Shown: piece by piece, positions 7,778-16,583 of the stretch
How positions within the stretch are numbered: position 1 is the first letter of the stretch
Layout: each line of letters begins with the position of its first letter
Source of the DNA: Flavobacterium supellecticarium
GTDB lineage: Bacteria; Bacteroidota; Bacteroidia; Flavobacteriales; Flavobacteriaceae
DNA: 64,000 nucleotides
Assembly: GCF_004801375.1 (NCBI RefSeq)
Contig: NZ_SSNZ01000005.1
Location: forward strand, 62,001-126,000
Direction: 5' to 3'
The notes under the pieces: generated by a model
What the model was told of the DNA's origin: nothing
Seen by the model: only the letters and a program-made list of their open reading frames with translations
Databases searched by the model: none
Translations under genes and position numbers: made by a program

Positions 7778-8531
7778 ATTTATCCCGATCTCTTAGAAAG
7801 CCTAGTTTATTTCGGTTCGCCAACATTAATTCTTTATCCAGTTGTACCGAAAAGACAACTTCTTTTTCCACCGGTTCTACTAAGGCATTCCCCAAATAAT
7901 CCAAAACCTGTGAATGTCCGGAATAAAAATTGTGGTTCACATCGTCGCCAATACGGTTAACACCAATCACATACGACATGTTTTCGATTGCTCTTGCTTT
8001 TAAAAGCGTATCCCAGGCCAGAATTCGTACCTGCGGCCAATTGGCAACATAAATCAGTAAGTCGTAATCGTCATTATTCCGGGAATATACCGGGAATCGC
8101 AAATCGTAGCAAATTAGCGGACAAATACGCCAGCCGAGATAGTTCACCACCAAACGTTCGGTTCCTCCGGAAGTGTAGGTTTTATGTTCTCCCGCCAAAG
8201 AAAACAAATGACGTTTGTCGTAGTGTTCGACATCGCCGTTTGGAAAGACAAAAAGCAAACGATTATAAAAATTCCCATCTTCCTTAATCACCAGACTACC
8301 CGTTATGGCGCAGTTTTTTTCCGTAGCCGTCTGTTTCATCCAGTTTACCGTTGTACCATCCATCGTTTCAGCGACTTCACCAGGATTCATCGTAAAACCA
8401 GAACTAAACATTTCCGGCAAAACAATTAGCAAGGAGTCTTCTGGTATATTCTGAATTTTAGCTGCAAAATAATTTCTGTTCACTTCCGGGTTTTCCCAAA
8501 ATAGCGGTGCCTGAATGATACTGATTTTCAT
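7764..8531 (-). CDS. omega-amidase (YafV/Nit2-like nitrilase superfamily)
   Basis: The 255-residue protein belongs to the carbon-nitrogen hydrolase superfamily. The catalytic triad is visible as Glu40 (LPEMFSSGFT), Lys106 (YDKRHLF) and Cys141 (CPLICYDLRFP). The FSSGFTMNP and DLRFPVYSRN stretches match the YafV/omega-amidase branch. That branch hydrolyses alpha-ketoglutaramate and alpha-ketosuccinamate to the keto acid and ammonia, as metabolite repair after glutamine transamination. The start codon is preceded by 100 bp of AT-rich sequence. Substrate identity is by family only. Confidence 0.88.
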   Translation of the reverse strand: MKISIIQAPLFWENPEVNRNYFAAKIQNIPEDSLLIVLPEMFSSGFTMNPGEVAETMDGTTVNWMKQTATEKNCAITGSLVIKEDGNFYNRLLFVFPNGDVEHYDKRHLFSLAGEHKTYTSGGTERLVVNYLGWRICPLICYDLRFPVYSRNNDDYDLLIYVANWPQVRILAWDTLLKARAIENMSYVIGVNRIGDDVNHNFYSGHSQVLDYLGNALVEPVEKEVVFSVQLDKELMLANRNKLGFLRDRDKFNLL

Positions 8532-8632
8532 CTCGTGTTGTTAATTTTAGAGTTGGCGCGTTTTTATCTAATAAAAATATAAAAGTTCTTTCAAAAGAAA
8601 CCGTTTCGGCCTATAATTTCGATGTAAAAAAC

Positions 8633-8667
8633 AAAAACGCACCCAACGGAATGAAGGATGCGTTTTT
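8633..8667 (-). terminator. terminator of the sdhCAB operon
   Basis: On the minus strand the arms 8656-8667 and 8633-8643 form a stem built on AAAAACGCA/TGCGTTTTT with a loop of about 12 nt. A short T/A-rich run follows. It sits 22 bp past the sdhB stop. Confidence 0.65.
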
Positions 8668-8688
8668 GAATCGTGATTTTTTTAAAAC

Positions 8689-9432
8689 TTATTTGATACT
8701 TGCTTTAAAGTATTCTCTGTTCATACGAGCAATATTCTCAAGCGAAATACCTTTTGGACATTCGATTTCACAGGCTCCTGTATTGGTACAGTTTCCAAAT
8801 CCTTCGTGGTCCATTTGCTCTACCATGTTTAGCACACGCTCGGCTGCTTCAACTTTACCTTGTGGTAATAAGGCAAACTGGGAAACTTTGGCCGATACGA
8901 ATAACATTGCAGATGAGTTTTTACAAGTCGCTACACAAGCTCCGCATCCGATACAAGTCGCCGCATCAAAAGCTCTGTCGGCATCGTGTTTTGGAATTGG
9001 AATCGCATTTGCATCCTGTGTATTTCCGGAAGTGTTTACCGAGATAAATCCACCTGCGTGCTGGATTCTGTCGAAAGCACTTCTGTCTACTACTAAATCT
9101 TTAATTACCGGGAATGCTTTGGCACGGAATGGTTCGATAAAAATCGTATCACCATCTTTGAACATACGCATGTGTAACTGACATGTTGTTACACCTCTGT
9201 CCGGTCCGTGCGCTTCTCCGTTGATATAAAGGGAACACATTCCGCAGATTCCTTCACGACAATCGTGGTCGAAAGCTACCGGTTCGTCTCCTTTTTCAAC
9301 TAATCCGTCGTTTAATACGTCTAACATTTCAAGGAAAGACATATCCGGTGACACATCGCTGATTTTATAATCAACTAATTGTCCTTTATCTTGAGCGTTT
9401 TTCTGACGCCATATTTTTAACGTTAAATTCAT
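8689..9432 (-). CDS. sdhB: succinate dehydrogenase/fumarate reductase iron-sulfur subunit
   Basis: This 247-residue subunit carries electrons from the flavin to quinone in respiratory complex II at the inner membrane. The N-terminal plant-type ferredoxin domain has the [2Fe-2S] cysteines in [17 protein letters not shown]. The C-terminal domain has [11 protein letters not shown] and [15 protein letters not shown] for the [4Fe-4S] and [3Fe-4S] clusters. It is the last gene of sdhCAB, 44 bp after sdhA, and is followed by a hairpin terminator. The order C-A-B is usual for the type-B enzymes of Bacteroidota. Confidence 0.96.
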   Translation of the reverse strand: MNLTLKIWRQKNAQDKGQLVDYKISDVSPDMSFLEMLDVLNDGLVEKGDEPVAFDHDCREGICGMCSLYINGEAHGPDRGVTTCQLHMRMFKDGDTIFIEPFRAKAFPVIKDLVVDRSAFDRIQHAGGFISVNTSGNTQDANAIPIPKHDADRAFDAATCIGCGACVATCKNSSAMLFVSAKVSQFALLPQGKVEAAERVLNMVEQMDHEGFGNCTNTGACEIECPKGISLENIARMNREYFKASIK

Positions 9433-9476
9433 AACTTTAAGTATTAAGTATTAAGAGGATCCCTTAACACATTACA

Positions 9477-11477
9477 TTATTTGTAACTTCTTTGTACCAG
9501 TTTCACATTTTCGAATTTCAGCTCTTCTTTGTGTAATACGGCTTCTCTTGGATCTCCTTTGTATTCCCAGGCAGCTACGTATGCAAAGTTAACGTCATCA
9601 CGTTGTGCTTCTCCTTCTTCGGTTTGATATTCTTCTCTGAAGTGTCCACCACATGATTCGTTTCGATGTAAAGCATCTTTCGCGAATAATTCTCCTAATT
9701 CAAGGAAATCGGCTACACGTAATGCTTTTTCCAGTTCCTGGTTGAATCCGTTAACATCACCCGGTACACGAACGTCTCTGTAGAATTCTTCACGGATCGC
9801 TTTGATTTCTTCCATCGCTTCTGATAATCCTTGAGCGTTACGCGCCATTCCTACTTTATCCCACATTACTTTTCCAAGTTTTCTGTGGAAGTAGTCTACG
9901 GAATGCGTTCCGTTATTTTTACTTAATCTTTCAATCTGATCTCTAACGTTTTTCTCTGCCTCGACAAACTCCGGTAAATCGGTTGAGATTTTTCCGGTAC
10001 GGATATCTTTAGACAAATAATCTCCGATTGTATACGGTAATACGAAATAACCATCGGCAAGACCCTGCATTAAAGCAGATGCTCCTAATCGGTTCGCCCC
10101 GTGATCGGAGAAGTTGGCTTCACCAATAGCATAACAACCTTCGATAGTCGTCATCAGGTTATAATCTACCCAGATTCCACCCATAGTATAGTGAACCGCA
10201 GGATAGATCATCATTGGTGTTTCGTATGGATTATCGTCAACGATTTTCTCATACATCTGGAACAAGTTACCATATTTGTTGGCTACTACTTCTGTTCCTA
10301 ATTTTTTAACAAGAGCTGCATCATCCGGATCAAGGTGTTTGATTTTTGCCTGCTCTTTTCCATAACGCTGGATCGCAGAGGCGAAATCAAGATAAACCGC
10401 TTCTCCTGTTTTGTTTACTCCGAAACCGGCATCACATCTTTCTTTTGCCGCACGCGATGCTACGTCACGTGGTACAAGGTTACCAAAAGATGGATAACGT
10501 CTTTCCAAATAGTAATCTCTATCTTCTTCGGCAAGATCCGTCGGTTTTAAACGACCTTCACGGATTGCCTGTGCATCTTCTAATTTTTTAGGTACCCAGA
10601 TACGACCGTCATTACGCAATGACTCGGACATCAATGTTAATTTTGACTGGTGATCACCCGAAACCGGAATACAGGTTGGGTGAATTTGCGTATAACAAGG
10701 GTTTGCAAAATATGCTCCTTTTTTGTGGATTTTCCAGGCTGCCGTTACGTTACTTCCCATCGCATTTGTAGAAAGGAAGAATACGTTTCCATAACCGCCG
10801 GAAGCAATCACTACAGCGTGAGCCGAATGTCTTTCAATTTCTCCGGTAACCAGGTTACGGGCAATGATTCCTCTTGCTTTTCCATCAACGATTACAAGAT
10901 CCAACATTTCGTGACGGTTATACATTTGGATTTTTCCACGTCCGATCTGACGGTTCATCGCAGAATAAGCTCCTAATAACAACTGTTGTCCTGTTTGTCC
11001 TTTTGCGTAGAACGTTCTCGATACCAAAGTTCCCCCGAAAGAACGGTTATCCAATAATCCGCCATATTCACGAGCCAAAGGCACGCCCTGAGCCACACAC
11101 TGGTCAATAATATTGGCCGAAACTTCCGCTAAACGGTGTACGTTTGCTTCTCGGGCGCGGTAATCTCCACCTTTTACCGTATCATAAAATAAACGGAAAG
11201 TTGAGTCACCATCTCCCTGATAGTTTTTTGCCGCATTGATACCTCCCTGTGCCGCAATCGAGTGCGCACGACGTGGAGAATCCTGAAAACAAAATGCTTT
11301 TACGTTATATCCTAATTCTGCTAAAGTTGCTGCAGCCGAACCTCCTGCCAATCCGGTTCCAACGATAATTACATCGATGTTACGCTTATTAGCCGGGTTC
11401 ACTAAGTTTATATGATCTTTATAGTCTGTCCATTTCGTCGAAATAGGACCTTGAGGTATTTTAGAATCTAATGCCAT
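9477..11477 (-). CDS. sdhA: succinate dehydrogenase/fumarate reductase flavoprotein subunit
   Basis: The 666-residue catalytic subunit oxidises succinate to fumarate with covalently bound FAD. The dinucleotide fold [17 protein letters not shown] is near residue 40. [20 protein letters not shown] follows, then substrate-site motifs HPTCIP and [11 protein letters not shown]. The long form (over 640 residues) fits the type-B, menaquinone-linked enzymes. It lies 20 bp after sdhC and 44 bp before sdhB, so one transcript is expected from the promoter upstream of sdhC. Confidence 0.97.
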   Translation of the reverse strand: MALDSKIPQGPISTKWTDYKDHINLVNPANKRNIDVIIVGTGLAGGSAAATLAELGYNVKAFCFQDSPRRAHSIAAQGGINAAKNYQGDGDSTFRLFYDTVKGGDYRAREANVHRLAEVSANIIDQCVAQGVPLAREYGGLLDNRSFGGTLVSRTFYAKGQTGQQLLLGAYSAMNRQIGRGKIQMYNRHEMLDLVIVDGKARGIIARNLVTGEIERHSAHAVVIASGGYGNVFFLSTNAMGSNVTAAWKIHKKGAYFANPCYTQIHPTCIPVSGDHQSKLTLMSESLRNDGRIWVPKKLEDAQAIREGRLKPTDLAEEDRDYYLERRYPSFGNLVPRDVASRAAKERCDAGFGVNKTGEAVYLDFASAIQRYGKEQAKIKHLDPDDAALVKKLGTEVVANKYGNLFQMYEKIVDDNPYETPMMIYPAVHYTMGGIWVDYNLMTTIEGCYAIGEANFSDHGANRLGASALMQGLADGYFVLPYTIGDYLSKDIRTGKISTDLPEFVEAEKNVRDQIERLSKNNGTHSVDYFHRKLGKVMWDKVGMARNAQGLSEAMEEIKAIREEFYRDVRVPGDVNGFNQELEKALRVADFLELGELFAKDALHRNESCGGHFREEYQTEEGEAQRDDVNFAYVAAWEYKGDPREAVLHKEELKFENVKLVQRSYK

Positions 11478-11497
11478 AATCTTTATCTATTATAGGA

Positions 11498-12334
11498 TTA
11501 TTTAAAGAAGTGAATATATAAAGGAATAATAGCAAATAATAACGGTACAATAATTGCAAATCCTTTTCCGAAAACTTTGATCGCCGGGGTGTATTTAGGA
11601 TTGTTTGCTCCTAACGACTGAAATGCACTGTTAAATCCGTGTAGTAAGTGGAACGCTAATACCGCCATCGAAAACACGTAGAAAATTGTGAATGCCAATC
11701 CCCATTTCGGATCTTTAAAGAATTCAATTGTAATCGTATGCAAATCTTTATATCCTTCTGCAAATTTCACTTTAAGTGGTTTTGTGTAGTAGAAATCACG
11801 TCCGTCAAGAACAATATTTTCCCCATCAACACTTTGTACCGGAATAAATTTATCTTGTCCCCATCCTGAAGTCAGGTAAAAATCCTGAGTCGCTCCCGGT
11901 TGCGCTTCAACCGTAATTTTTTGTAACGGCATTGTTGTAAAGTGCATTTTTGCCCAGAAGTTCACCATGTGCGTTGCAATGAAAATCAAAATCAATGTCC
12001 CTAAAACAGCCATATTCCTAGATGCCCAGGCACTGTTTGCTCCAGCATTGTTCTTCGCATAACCAATAGGCCTTGCTTTTTTGTTTTGAATAGTTAGAAG
12101 AATACCGTCGATCGCGTGGAAAAGGATCGAAATGTAGGTAACATAAGATAGAATTTTTACCGCTGGATTGGTTGTCATAAACAATGCATATTCGTTGAAC
12201 TGCAATTGTGTACCGAACAATAACTGTAGATTACCTGCTAAGTGTCCCACCAAAAACAAGCATAAAAATAAACCCGTAAGAGCCATCCAGTATTTCTTTC
12301 CAATAGATGACTTTAAAAGTGCAGATTTCGCCAT
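11498..12334 (-). CDS. sdhC: succinate dehydrogenase cytochrome b subunit
   Basis: The 278-residue membrane anchor binds two hemes and the quinone. Five hydrophobic helices are visible, with histidines in LVGHLAGNLQLLFG, SILFHAIDGILL, IATHMVNFWAKMHF and LAFHLLHGFNSAFQSLG, as in the type-B single-anchor enzymes. A loop of about 60 residues between the third and fourth helices, including QPGATQDFYL, is an extension typical of Bacteroidota. It is first in the operon and has a well-formed promoter 36 bp upstream. Confidence 0.95.
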   Translation of the reverse strand: MAKSALLKSSIGKKYWMALTGLFLCLFLVGHLAGNLQLLFGTQLQFNEYALFMTTNPAVKILSYVTYISILFHAIDGILLTIQNKKARPIGYAKNNAGANSAWASRNMAVLGTLILIFIATHMVNFWAKMHFTTMPLQKITVEAQPGATQDFYLTSGWGQDKFIPVQSVDGENIVLDGRDFYYTKPLKVKFAEGYKDLHTITIEFFKDPKWGLAFTIFYVFSMAVLAFHLLHGFNSAFQSLGANNPKYTPAIKVFGKGFAIIVPLLFAIIPLYIHFFK

Positions 12335-12369
12335 AGTGTTTGATTGTAATAGTTTTTAAAAAAATCAAA

Positions 12370-12400
12370 CAAAAATAAGGCTATTTCAAATTAACCGCAA
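12370..12400 (-). promoter_or_regulatory. sdhCAB promoter
   Basis: On the minus strand TTG (12400-12398), 20 nt, then TATTTTTG (12377-12370) match the Bacteroidota sigma-ABfr pattern TTG-N19/20-TAnnTTTG. The -7 element lies 35 bp before the sdhC ATG. Confidence 0.75.
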
Positions 12401-12511
12401 CCCTTTCAAGCTTATTTATAATGAATTTAAAGTATTTATCAGATAGCACTGAGAAAACCATATTCTCATTTTTCTATCTTATTAAATTATAGCAGAATAA
12501 CTTTTGGGATT

Positions 12512-13378
12512 TTATTTCTGATAGGTCGGCAACAAGCCTCTTAAGCCCATATCGACCACATTTTCCCCGGCTGATGGCTCGTATTTTCCATCCACATGAA
12601 CTTCTTTCCACTCGAAACTGTTGTTTACGGACAGCGAAAGCGTCACTTCTACGTCGCGGGTTTCATTTCCGGTGATCACCAAAGGCGTAGCAAATTTACC
12701 GGTTACGACACACGATTTAGGCGGAATTGGAGATGTTGCATAAAGCGGATTCGGAACCGTGGTCGCTCCGGCTTCGGTCTGACCTGAAAACGGCATTCCG
12801 TTTACACTCAAAGCCCAATAACCCTGTTCGCGGTTTCCGTTTACCGGAAAACTACTGTTTCCGATATGATGCGTGGTCAAATAGGTTTTAAAACCGACAA
12901 AACTAGCCAGCGTACCGGTATAATCGGTTCCCTGATGCAATATATTGATATCGTAGTTTTGATACGAAAGTGACGTTCGGATCCATTCGTAGCTTCCTGT
13001 TGCTACCTGACTTAAGGGTATCGACAAAAAGATTTCGTTTTCACCAACAATTTTCGACTGACTGAAATCGATTGCTTTCGCCCCTCCTGCCATTGTTTCG
13101 GGCGCATGGTACAGTATCGTACCCATACCTAAGGCCGTATTAGCATTGGGCGCCAGTTCCATATAATGCGAACTGATTGCATTAAACGACGGGGATTGTG
13201 CCGCATTTCCCTCAGCAACAGCCACAGGCTGTCCCAAATTGTTCAATCTTGGCTGTGTCGCATCAAACTTAAATCGCATCACCAAGTGTGGCTCAGCATT
13301 TTTCACATCATCATTGTCATCACACGAAAAGAATGCGATGGCAAGTAATACTACTAATATAATGCTTTTAAATTTCAT
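12512..13378 (-). CDS. lipoprotein of unknown function
   Basis: I do not recognise the family firmly. The start is placed at MKFKSII, because it gives a clean lipoprotein signal (LLAIAFFSCDDND); an ATG 15 bp upstream adds only MLIQA. The 288-residue mature part is Gly/Ser/Asn-rich and beta-like, with GSYEWIRTSLSYQNYDI as a conserved-looking core. That core and the opening LVMRFKFD strand resemble, distantly, MbnP-type copper-associated lipoproteins, but this is only an impression. It is cotranscribed with nothing obvious; the next gene upstream (ChaN-like) ends 54 bp before it on the same strand. Confidence 0.7.
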   Translation of the reverse strand: MKFKSIILVVLLAIAFFSCDDNDDVKNAEPHLVMRFKFDATQPRLNNLGQPVAVAEGNAAQSPSFNAISSHYMELAPNANTALGMGTILYHAPETMAGGAKAIDFSQSKIVGENEIFLSIPLSQVATGSYEWIRTSLSYQNYDINILHQGTDYTGTLASFVGFKTYLTTHHIGNSSFPVNGNREQGYWALSVNGMPFSGQTEAGATTVPNPLYATSPIPPKSCVVTGKFATPLVITGNETRDVEVTLSLSVNNSFEWKEVHVDGKYEPSAGENVVDMGLRGLLPTYQK

Positions 13379-13431
13379 AGCCTGAATTAACACAATATTA
13401 CCAACAAAAATCCTGCCAAGATTTTGTTAAA

Positions 13432-14286
13432 TCAATAGGTCTTGGTTACATCTTCATCTACAACGAGAATATAGTCGGCTTTATTGTAGTGTTCCGCCTC
13501 TAATCGTGAAATATTTTTTTGCGTAACCGTAGCAATGGTAATTATCTTACTTTCCGGGTTGGTTTTCTTTAAATACCAATAGATTCCTTCGAAATTATCG
13601 CTATGATAGGTTCCGTTATAATGAATAAATACCGCTTCCGGTTTTTGGTTTTTTTGGATAAAATAAGCCATCGTAGCATCTTTAATCGCTTGTGCTTTTG
13701 GTAAATTATCCCCTCCGTGACCGCCCATCATTTCGATCATCTTTACATAACCTGGTAATTGCGCATCATAGGCTATCGGCAACGGTGCGATCCAGGTTTT
13801 CTCTTCCGTCGTTAGGGTTTCCAAAATCTCAAGTCCTTTTTTAAAAACCATACTGGCATAACGGCGCGGCACATTGGTAGCGACAAAATGTTTATGATGT
13901 TCTTTTGCATAGTCTACCAAAGGCTTGTAATCCGTTTTATGATTGTTCCACAGCCTTGCTAAAGTATCAAAAGCTTTTTGATCAATTTCGCCACGCAGGT
14001 ACTGATCCAATTGCTTCTGATTGTCAGCTTCGATCATTTCGGCACCTAATACCACGTCTTTTTTTTCACCCAGATCTTTTGTCAGTTCCAACTGCAACCA
14101 GTGTACCACCGAATTATCATGATGTTCACCAAACAAAACTACATCGGTTTTTTCAGCTGTTTTTAGCAGTTTGCTATAGGTTGACTTTTTTCCTTTTTTA
14201 TCAAATAACTGATACGGCATTTTGTCCTGCGCCTGCAAAATTGTCACAAAAAACAGGAATATAAAGAGGGGTCGTATTTTTTTCAT
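13432..14286 (-). CDS. ChaN-like (haem-binding uptake, Tiki superfamily) exported protein
   Basis: The 284-residue protein has a Sec signal peptide (KKIRPLFIFLFFVTILQAQ) without a lipobox cysteine. The mature part opens with DVVLFGEHHDNSVVHWLQ, the GEHHD signature of the ChaN/DUF399 family. VVLGAEMIEADNQKQLDQYL and a C-terminal VFIHYNGTYHSDNFEGI follow. ChaN from Campylobacter binds haem and is linked to iron uptake, while related Tiki proteins are metalloproteases. Which applies here is unknown. No iron-uptake genes are adjacent; the nearest is feoAB, almost 50 kb away. Confidence 0.82.
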   Translation of the reverse strand: MKKIRPLFIFLFFVTILQAQDKMPYQLFDKKGKKSTYSKLLKTAEKTDVVLFGEHHDNSVVHWLQLELTKDLGEKKDVVLGAEMIEADNQKQLDQYLRGEIDQKAFDTLARLWNNHKTDYKPLVDYAKEHHKHFVATNVPRRYASMVFKKGLEILETLTTEEKTWIAPLPIAYDAQLPGYVKMIEMMGGHGGDNLPKAQAIKDATMAYFIQKNQKPEAVFIHYNGTYHSDNFEGIYWYLKKTNPESKIITIATVTQKNISRLEAEHYNKADYILVVDEDVTKTY

Positions 14287-14361
14287 GGCAGAAAATTACC
14301 CATTATTATGAATTCTTCAAAATTTTAAATTGCCATTAACACCATTTCGACCTAAAATCTC

Positions 14362-14369
14362 TAAATTTG
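14362..14369 (+). promoter_or_regulatory. candidate pepP promoter -7 element
   Basis: TAAATTTG matches TAnnTTTG and lies 27 bp before the ATG. No clear TTG is found at the expected -33 position. Confidence 0.5.
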
Positions 14370-14396
14370 AGGTTCTATACTTAAATTTATTTCGTT

Positions 14397-15689
14397 ATGA
14401 AATACCATCAGATTGACCGAAACCTTTTTATCAAAAACCGCAAGAAATTCACTGCGGCTATGAAACCAAACGGTATTGCTATTTTTAACTCCAACGATAT
14501 CTATCCGGTAAGTGCCGACAGTACGCTTCCGTTTGCTCAACACCGCGATATTTTCTATCTGTCGGGCGTAGATCAGGAAGAAAGTATTTTAGTGCTTTTC
14601 CCGGATGCTCCGTACGAACATCAGAGAGAAATTCTTTTCCTTAGAGAAACCAACGAGCATATCGCTGTTTGGGAAGGTGAAAAACTGACTAAAGAACGCG
14701 CTTTCGAAGTGTCGGGTATCAAAACCGTATATTGGTTACAGGATTTCAAAAAAGTTTTATACGAACTGATGACCTATGCCGATACGATGTACATCAACAC
14801 CAACGAACATTACCGCGCTTCTGTGGAAACCGAAACCCGTGAGGCTCGTTTTATCAAATGGTGGAAAGAAACGTATCCGGCACATAAAGTAGAAAAGAGC
14901 AATCCCATTTTACAACGCATTCGTTCGGTAAAAGAAAGCGAAGAGCTGGATTTGATCCAACAGGCTTGTAATATTACCGAAAAAGGATTCCGTCGTATTT
15001 TATCGTTTGTAAAACCAGGCGTTATGGAATATGAAGTGGAAGCCGAATTTGCACACGAATTTTTACGAAACCGTTCCAAAGGTTTTGCTTATACGCCGAT
15101 TATCGCTTCAGGCAATAATGCGAATGTTTTACACTATATCGAAAACAACCAACAATGTAACGACGGCGATTTATTGTTATTGGACGTAGGTGCCGAATAT
15201 GCCAACTATTCCAGCGATATGACCCGTACAATTCCGGTTTCGGGACGTTTTAACAAAAGACAACGCGAGGTTTACGACGCGGTATTACGCGTTAAAAACG
15301 AAGCTGCCAAAATGTTGGTTCCGGGTAATTTCTGGAAACAATATCATGTGGAAGTTGGTAAAATTATGACGTCTGAGTTATTGGGATTAGGTTTGCTTGA
15401 CAAAGCGGATGTTCAAAACGAAAATCCGGAATGGCCGGCATATAAAAAATATTTTATGCACGGCACTTCACACCATATGGGATTAGATACGCACGATTAC
15501 GGTTTACTATATGAACCAATGCAGGCAAACATGGTTTTCACGATCGAACCGGGAATTTATATTCCGGCCGAAGGATTTGGAATCCGTATTGAAGACGATG
15601 TAGTGATTCAGGCTAATGGAGAACCTTTTAATTTGATGCGCAATATTCCTATCGAGGCCGATGAAATCGAAAGCCTTATGCATTCTTAA
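14397..15689 (+). CDS. pepP: Xaa-Pro aminopeptidase (M24B)
   Basis: This 430-residue cytoplasmic enzyme removes N-terminal residues preceding proline. The N-terminal creatinase-like domain contains the NSNDIYPVSADSTLPFAQHRDIFYLSG segment. The C-terminal pita-bread domain shows the metal ligands in LLLDVGAEYANYSSDMTRT (two Asp), HGTSHHMGLDTHD (His), FTIEPGIYIP (Glu) and IRIEDDV (Glu). Length is normal. It is monocistronic, with a candidate promoter 27 bp upstream and a strong hairpin 22 bp after the stop. Confidence 0.94.
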   Translation: MKYHQIDRNLFIKNRKKFTAAMKPNGIAIFNSNDIYPVSADSTLPFAQHRDIFYLSGVDQEESILVLFPDAPYEHQREILFLRETNEHIAVWEGEKLTKERAFEVSGIKTVYWLQDFKKVLYELMTYADTMYINTNEHYRASVETETREARFIKWWKETYPAHKVEKSNPILQRIRSVKESEELDLIQQACNITEKGFRRILSFVKPGVMEYEVEAEFAHEFLRNRSKGFAYTPIIASGNNANVLHYIENNQQCNDGDLLLLDVGAEYANYSSDMTRTIPVSGRFNKRQREVYDAVLRVKNEAAKMLVPGNFWKQYHVEVGKIMTSELLGLGLLDKADVQNENPEWPAYKKYFMHGTSHHMGLDTHDYGLLYEPMQANMVFTIEPGIYIPAEGFGIRIEDDVVIQANGEPFNLMRNIPIEADEIESLMHS

Positions 15690-15710
15690 TACAATATCAA
15701 ACGGATCATA

Positions 15711-15750
15711 AAAACGGTTTGTAGCTTTGGTTGCAAACCGTTTTTCTTTT
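15711..15750 (+). terminator. pepP terminator
   Basis: A 10-bp stem (15711-15720 with 15735-15744) closes a 14-nt loop. It is followed by a T-rich run. Confidence 0.75.
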
Positions 15751-15772
15751 TCGGCCGTCTCGCTTTATTCTT

Positions 15773-15780
15773 TATTTTTG
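15773..15780 (+). promoter_or_regulatory. candidate promoter -7 element of the alpha/beta hydrolase gene
   Basis: TATTTTTG lies between the pepP terminator and the TTG start at 15801. The implied leader is about 15 nt, which supports a start no further upstream. Confidence 0.55.
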
Positions 15781-15800
15781 CAGGATCAAAATCGCTTACT

Positions 15801-16583
15801 TTGAAGTTTACCCTTTTTAAAAACGCCAAGATTGCCTATACGGATACCGGAAAAGGAACCGCACTTGTTTTTTTGCACGGTTTCCTTGAAAATGCCGGAA
15901 TGTGGGATTTTTATACGGCTGAATTTTCTAAAAAATACCGCGTTATTACCATCGATCTTTTAGGTCACGGACAATCGGAATCGATCGGATATATTCATAG
16001 TATGGAAGATATGGCCGATGCCGTTCAGACGGTTTTAAGCGAACTCCGGATTCGGAAGGCCGTTTTTATCGGGCATTCGATGGGTGGTTATGTGGCACTG
16101 GCTTTTGCCGAACTATATCCGGATCACGTAAAAGGAATGGTTCTTTTAAATTCGACTTCCAGAGCCGACAGTGACGAACGAAAACGCAACCGCGATCGGG
16201 CTATCGTTGCCGTCAAACAGAGTTATACGAATTTTATTAAAATGTCGATCGCCAATCTTTTTAGCGAAGACAACCGCGACCGACTGGCTGATGCAATTGA
16301 AACTGCCAAAACGGAAGCTTTAAAAACACCGTTACAAGGAATTATTGCCGCACTCGAAGGCATGAAAACCCGTAACGACCGGGAAGTGATTTTGCATTTT
16401 GCACCGTATCCGATTGTGCTGATTCTCGGCAAAAAAGATCCGGTTTTAAATTATCAGGATAGTCTGGAACAAATCGAAAATACCGATGTAAAACTGATCA
16501 CGTTTAACGACGGCCATATGAGTCATCTGGAAAATCGGGACGAACTGGTAAGCGTGTTACGCGATTTTTTTAAAACCGTTTAA
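15801..16583 (+). CDS. alpha/beta-fold hydrolase
   Basis: The 260-residue protein starts at a TTG codon. No in-frame ATG lies close by, and the core fold begins at once with LVFLHGFLE (oxyanion hole). The nucleophile is Ser93 in GHSMGG, the acid is probably the Asp in LGKKDPVL, and the base is the His in NDGHMSHLEN. This is the compact esterase/lactonase type of the superfamily, near the pimeloyl-ACP esterase and MhpC branches. Substrate cannot be predicted. It has its own candidate promoter 20 bp upstream and ends directly against the convergent addB-like gene (stops adjacent). Confidence 0.88.
   Translation: MKFTLFKNAKIAYTDTGKGTALVFLHGFLENAGMWDFYTAEFSKKYRVITIDLLGHGQSESIGYIHSMEDMADAVQTVLSELRIRKAVFIGHSMGGYVALAFAELYPDHVKGMVLLNSTSRADSDERKRNRDRAIVAVKQSYTNFIKMSIANLFSEDNRDRLADAIETAKTEALKTPLQGIIAALEGMKTRNDREVILHFAPYPIVLILGKKDPVLNYQDSLEQIENTDVKLITFNDGHMSHLENRDELVSVLRDFFKTV

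Noticed and set aside
10101-11110. Several plus-strand open frames antisense to sdhA
   Set aside because: They are shadows of a strongly conserved gene on the other strand, with no domain or promoter.
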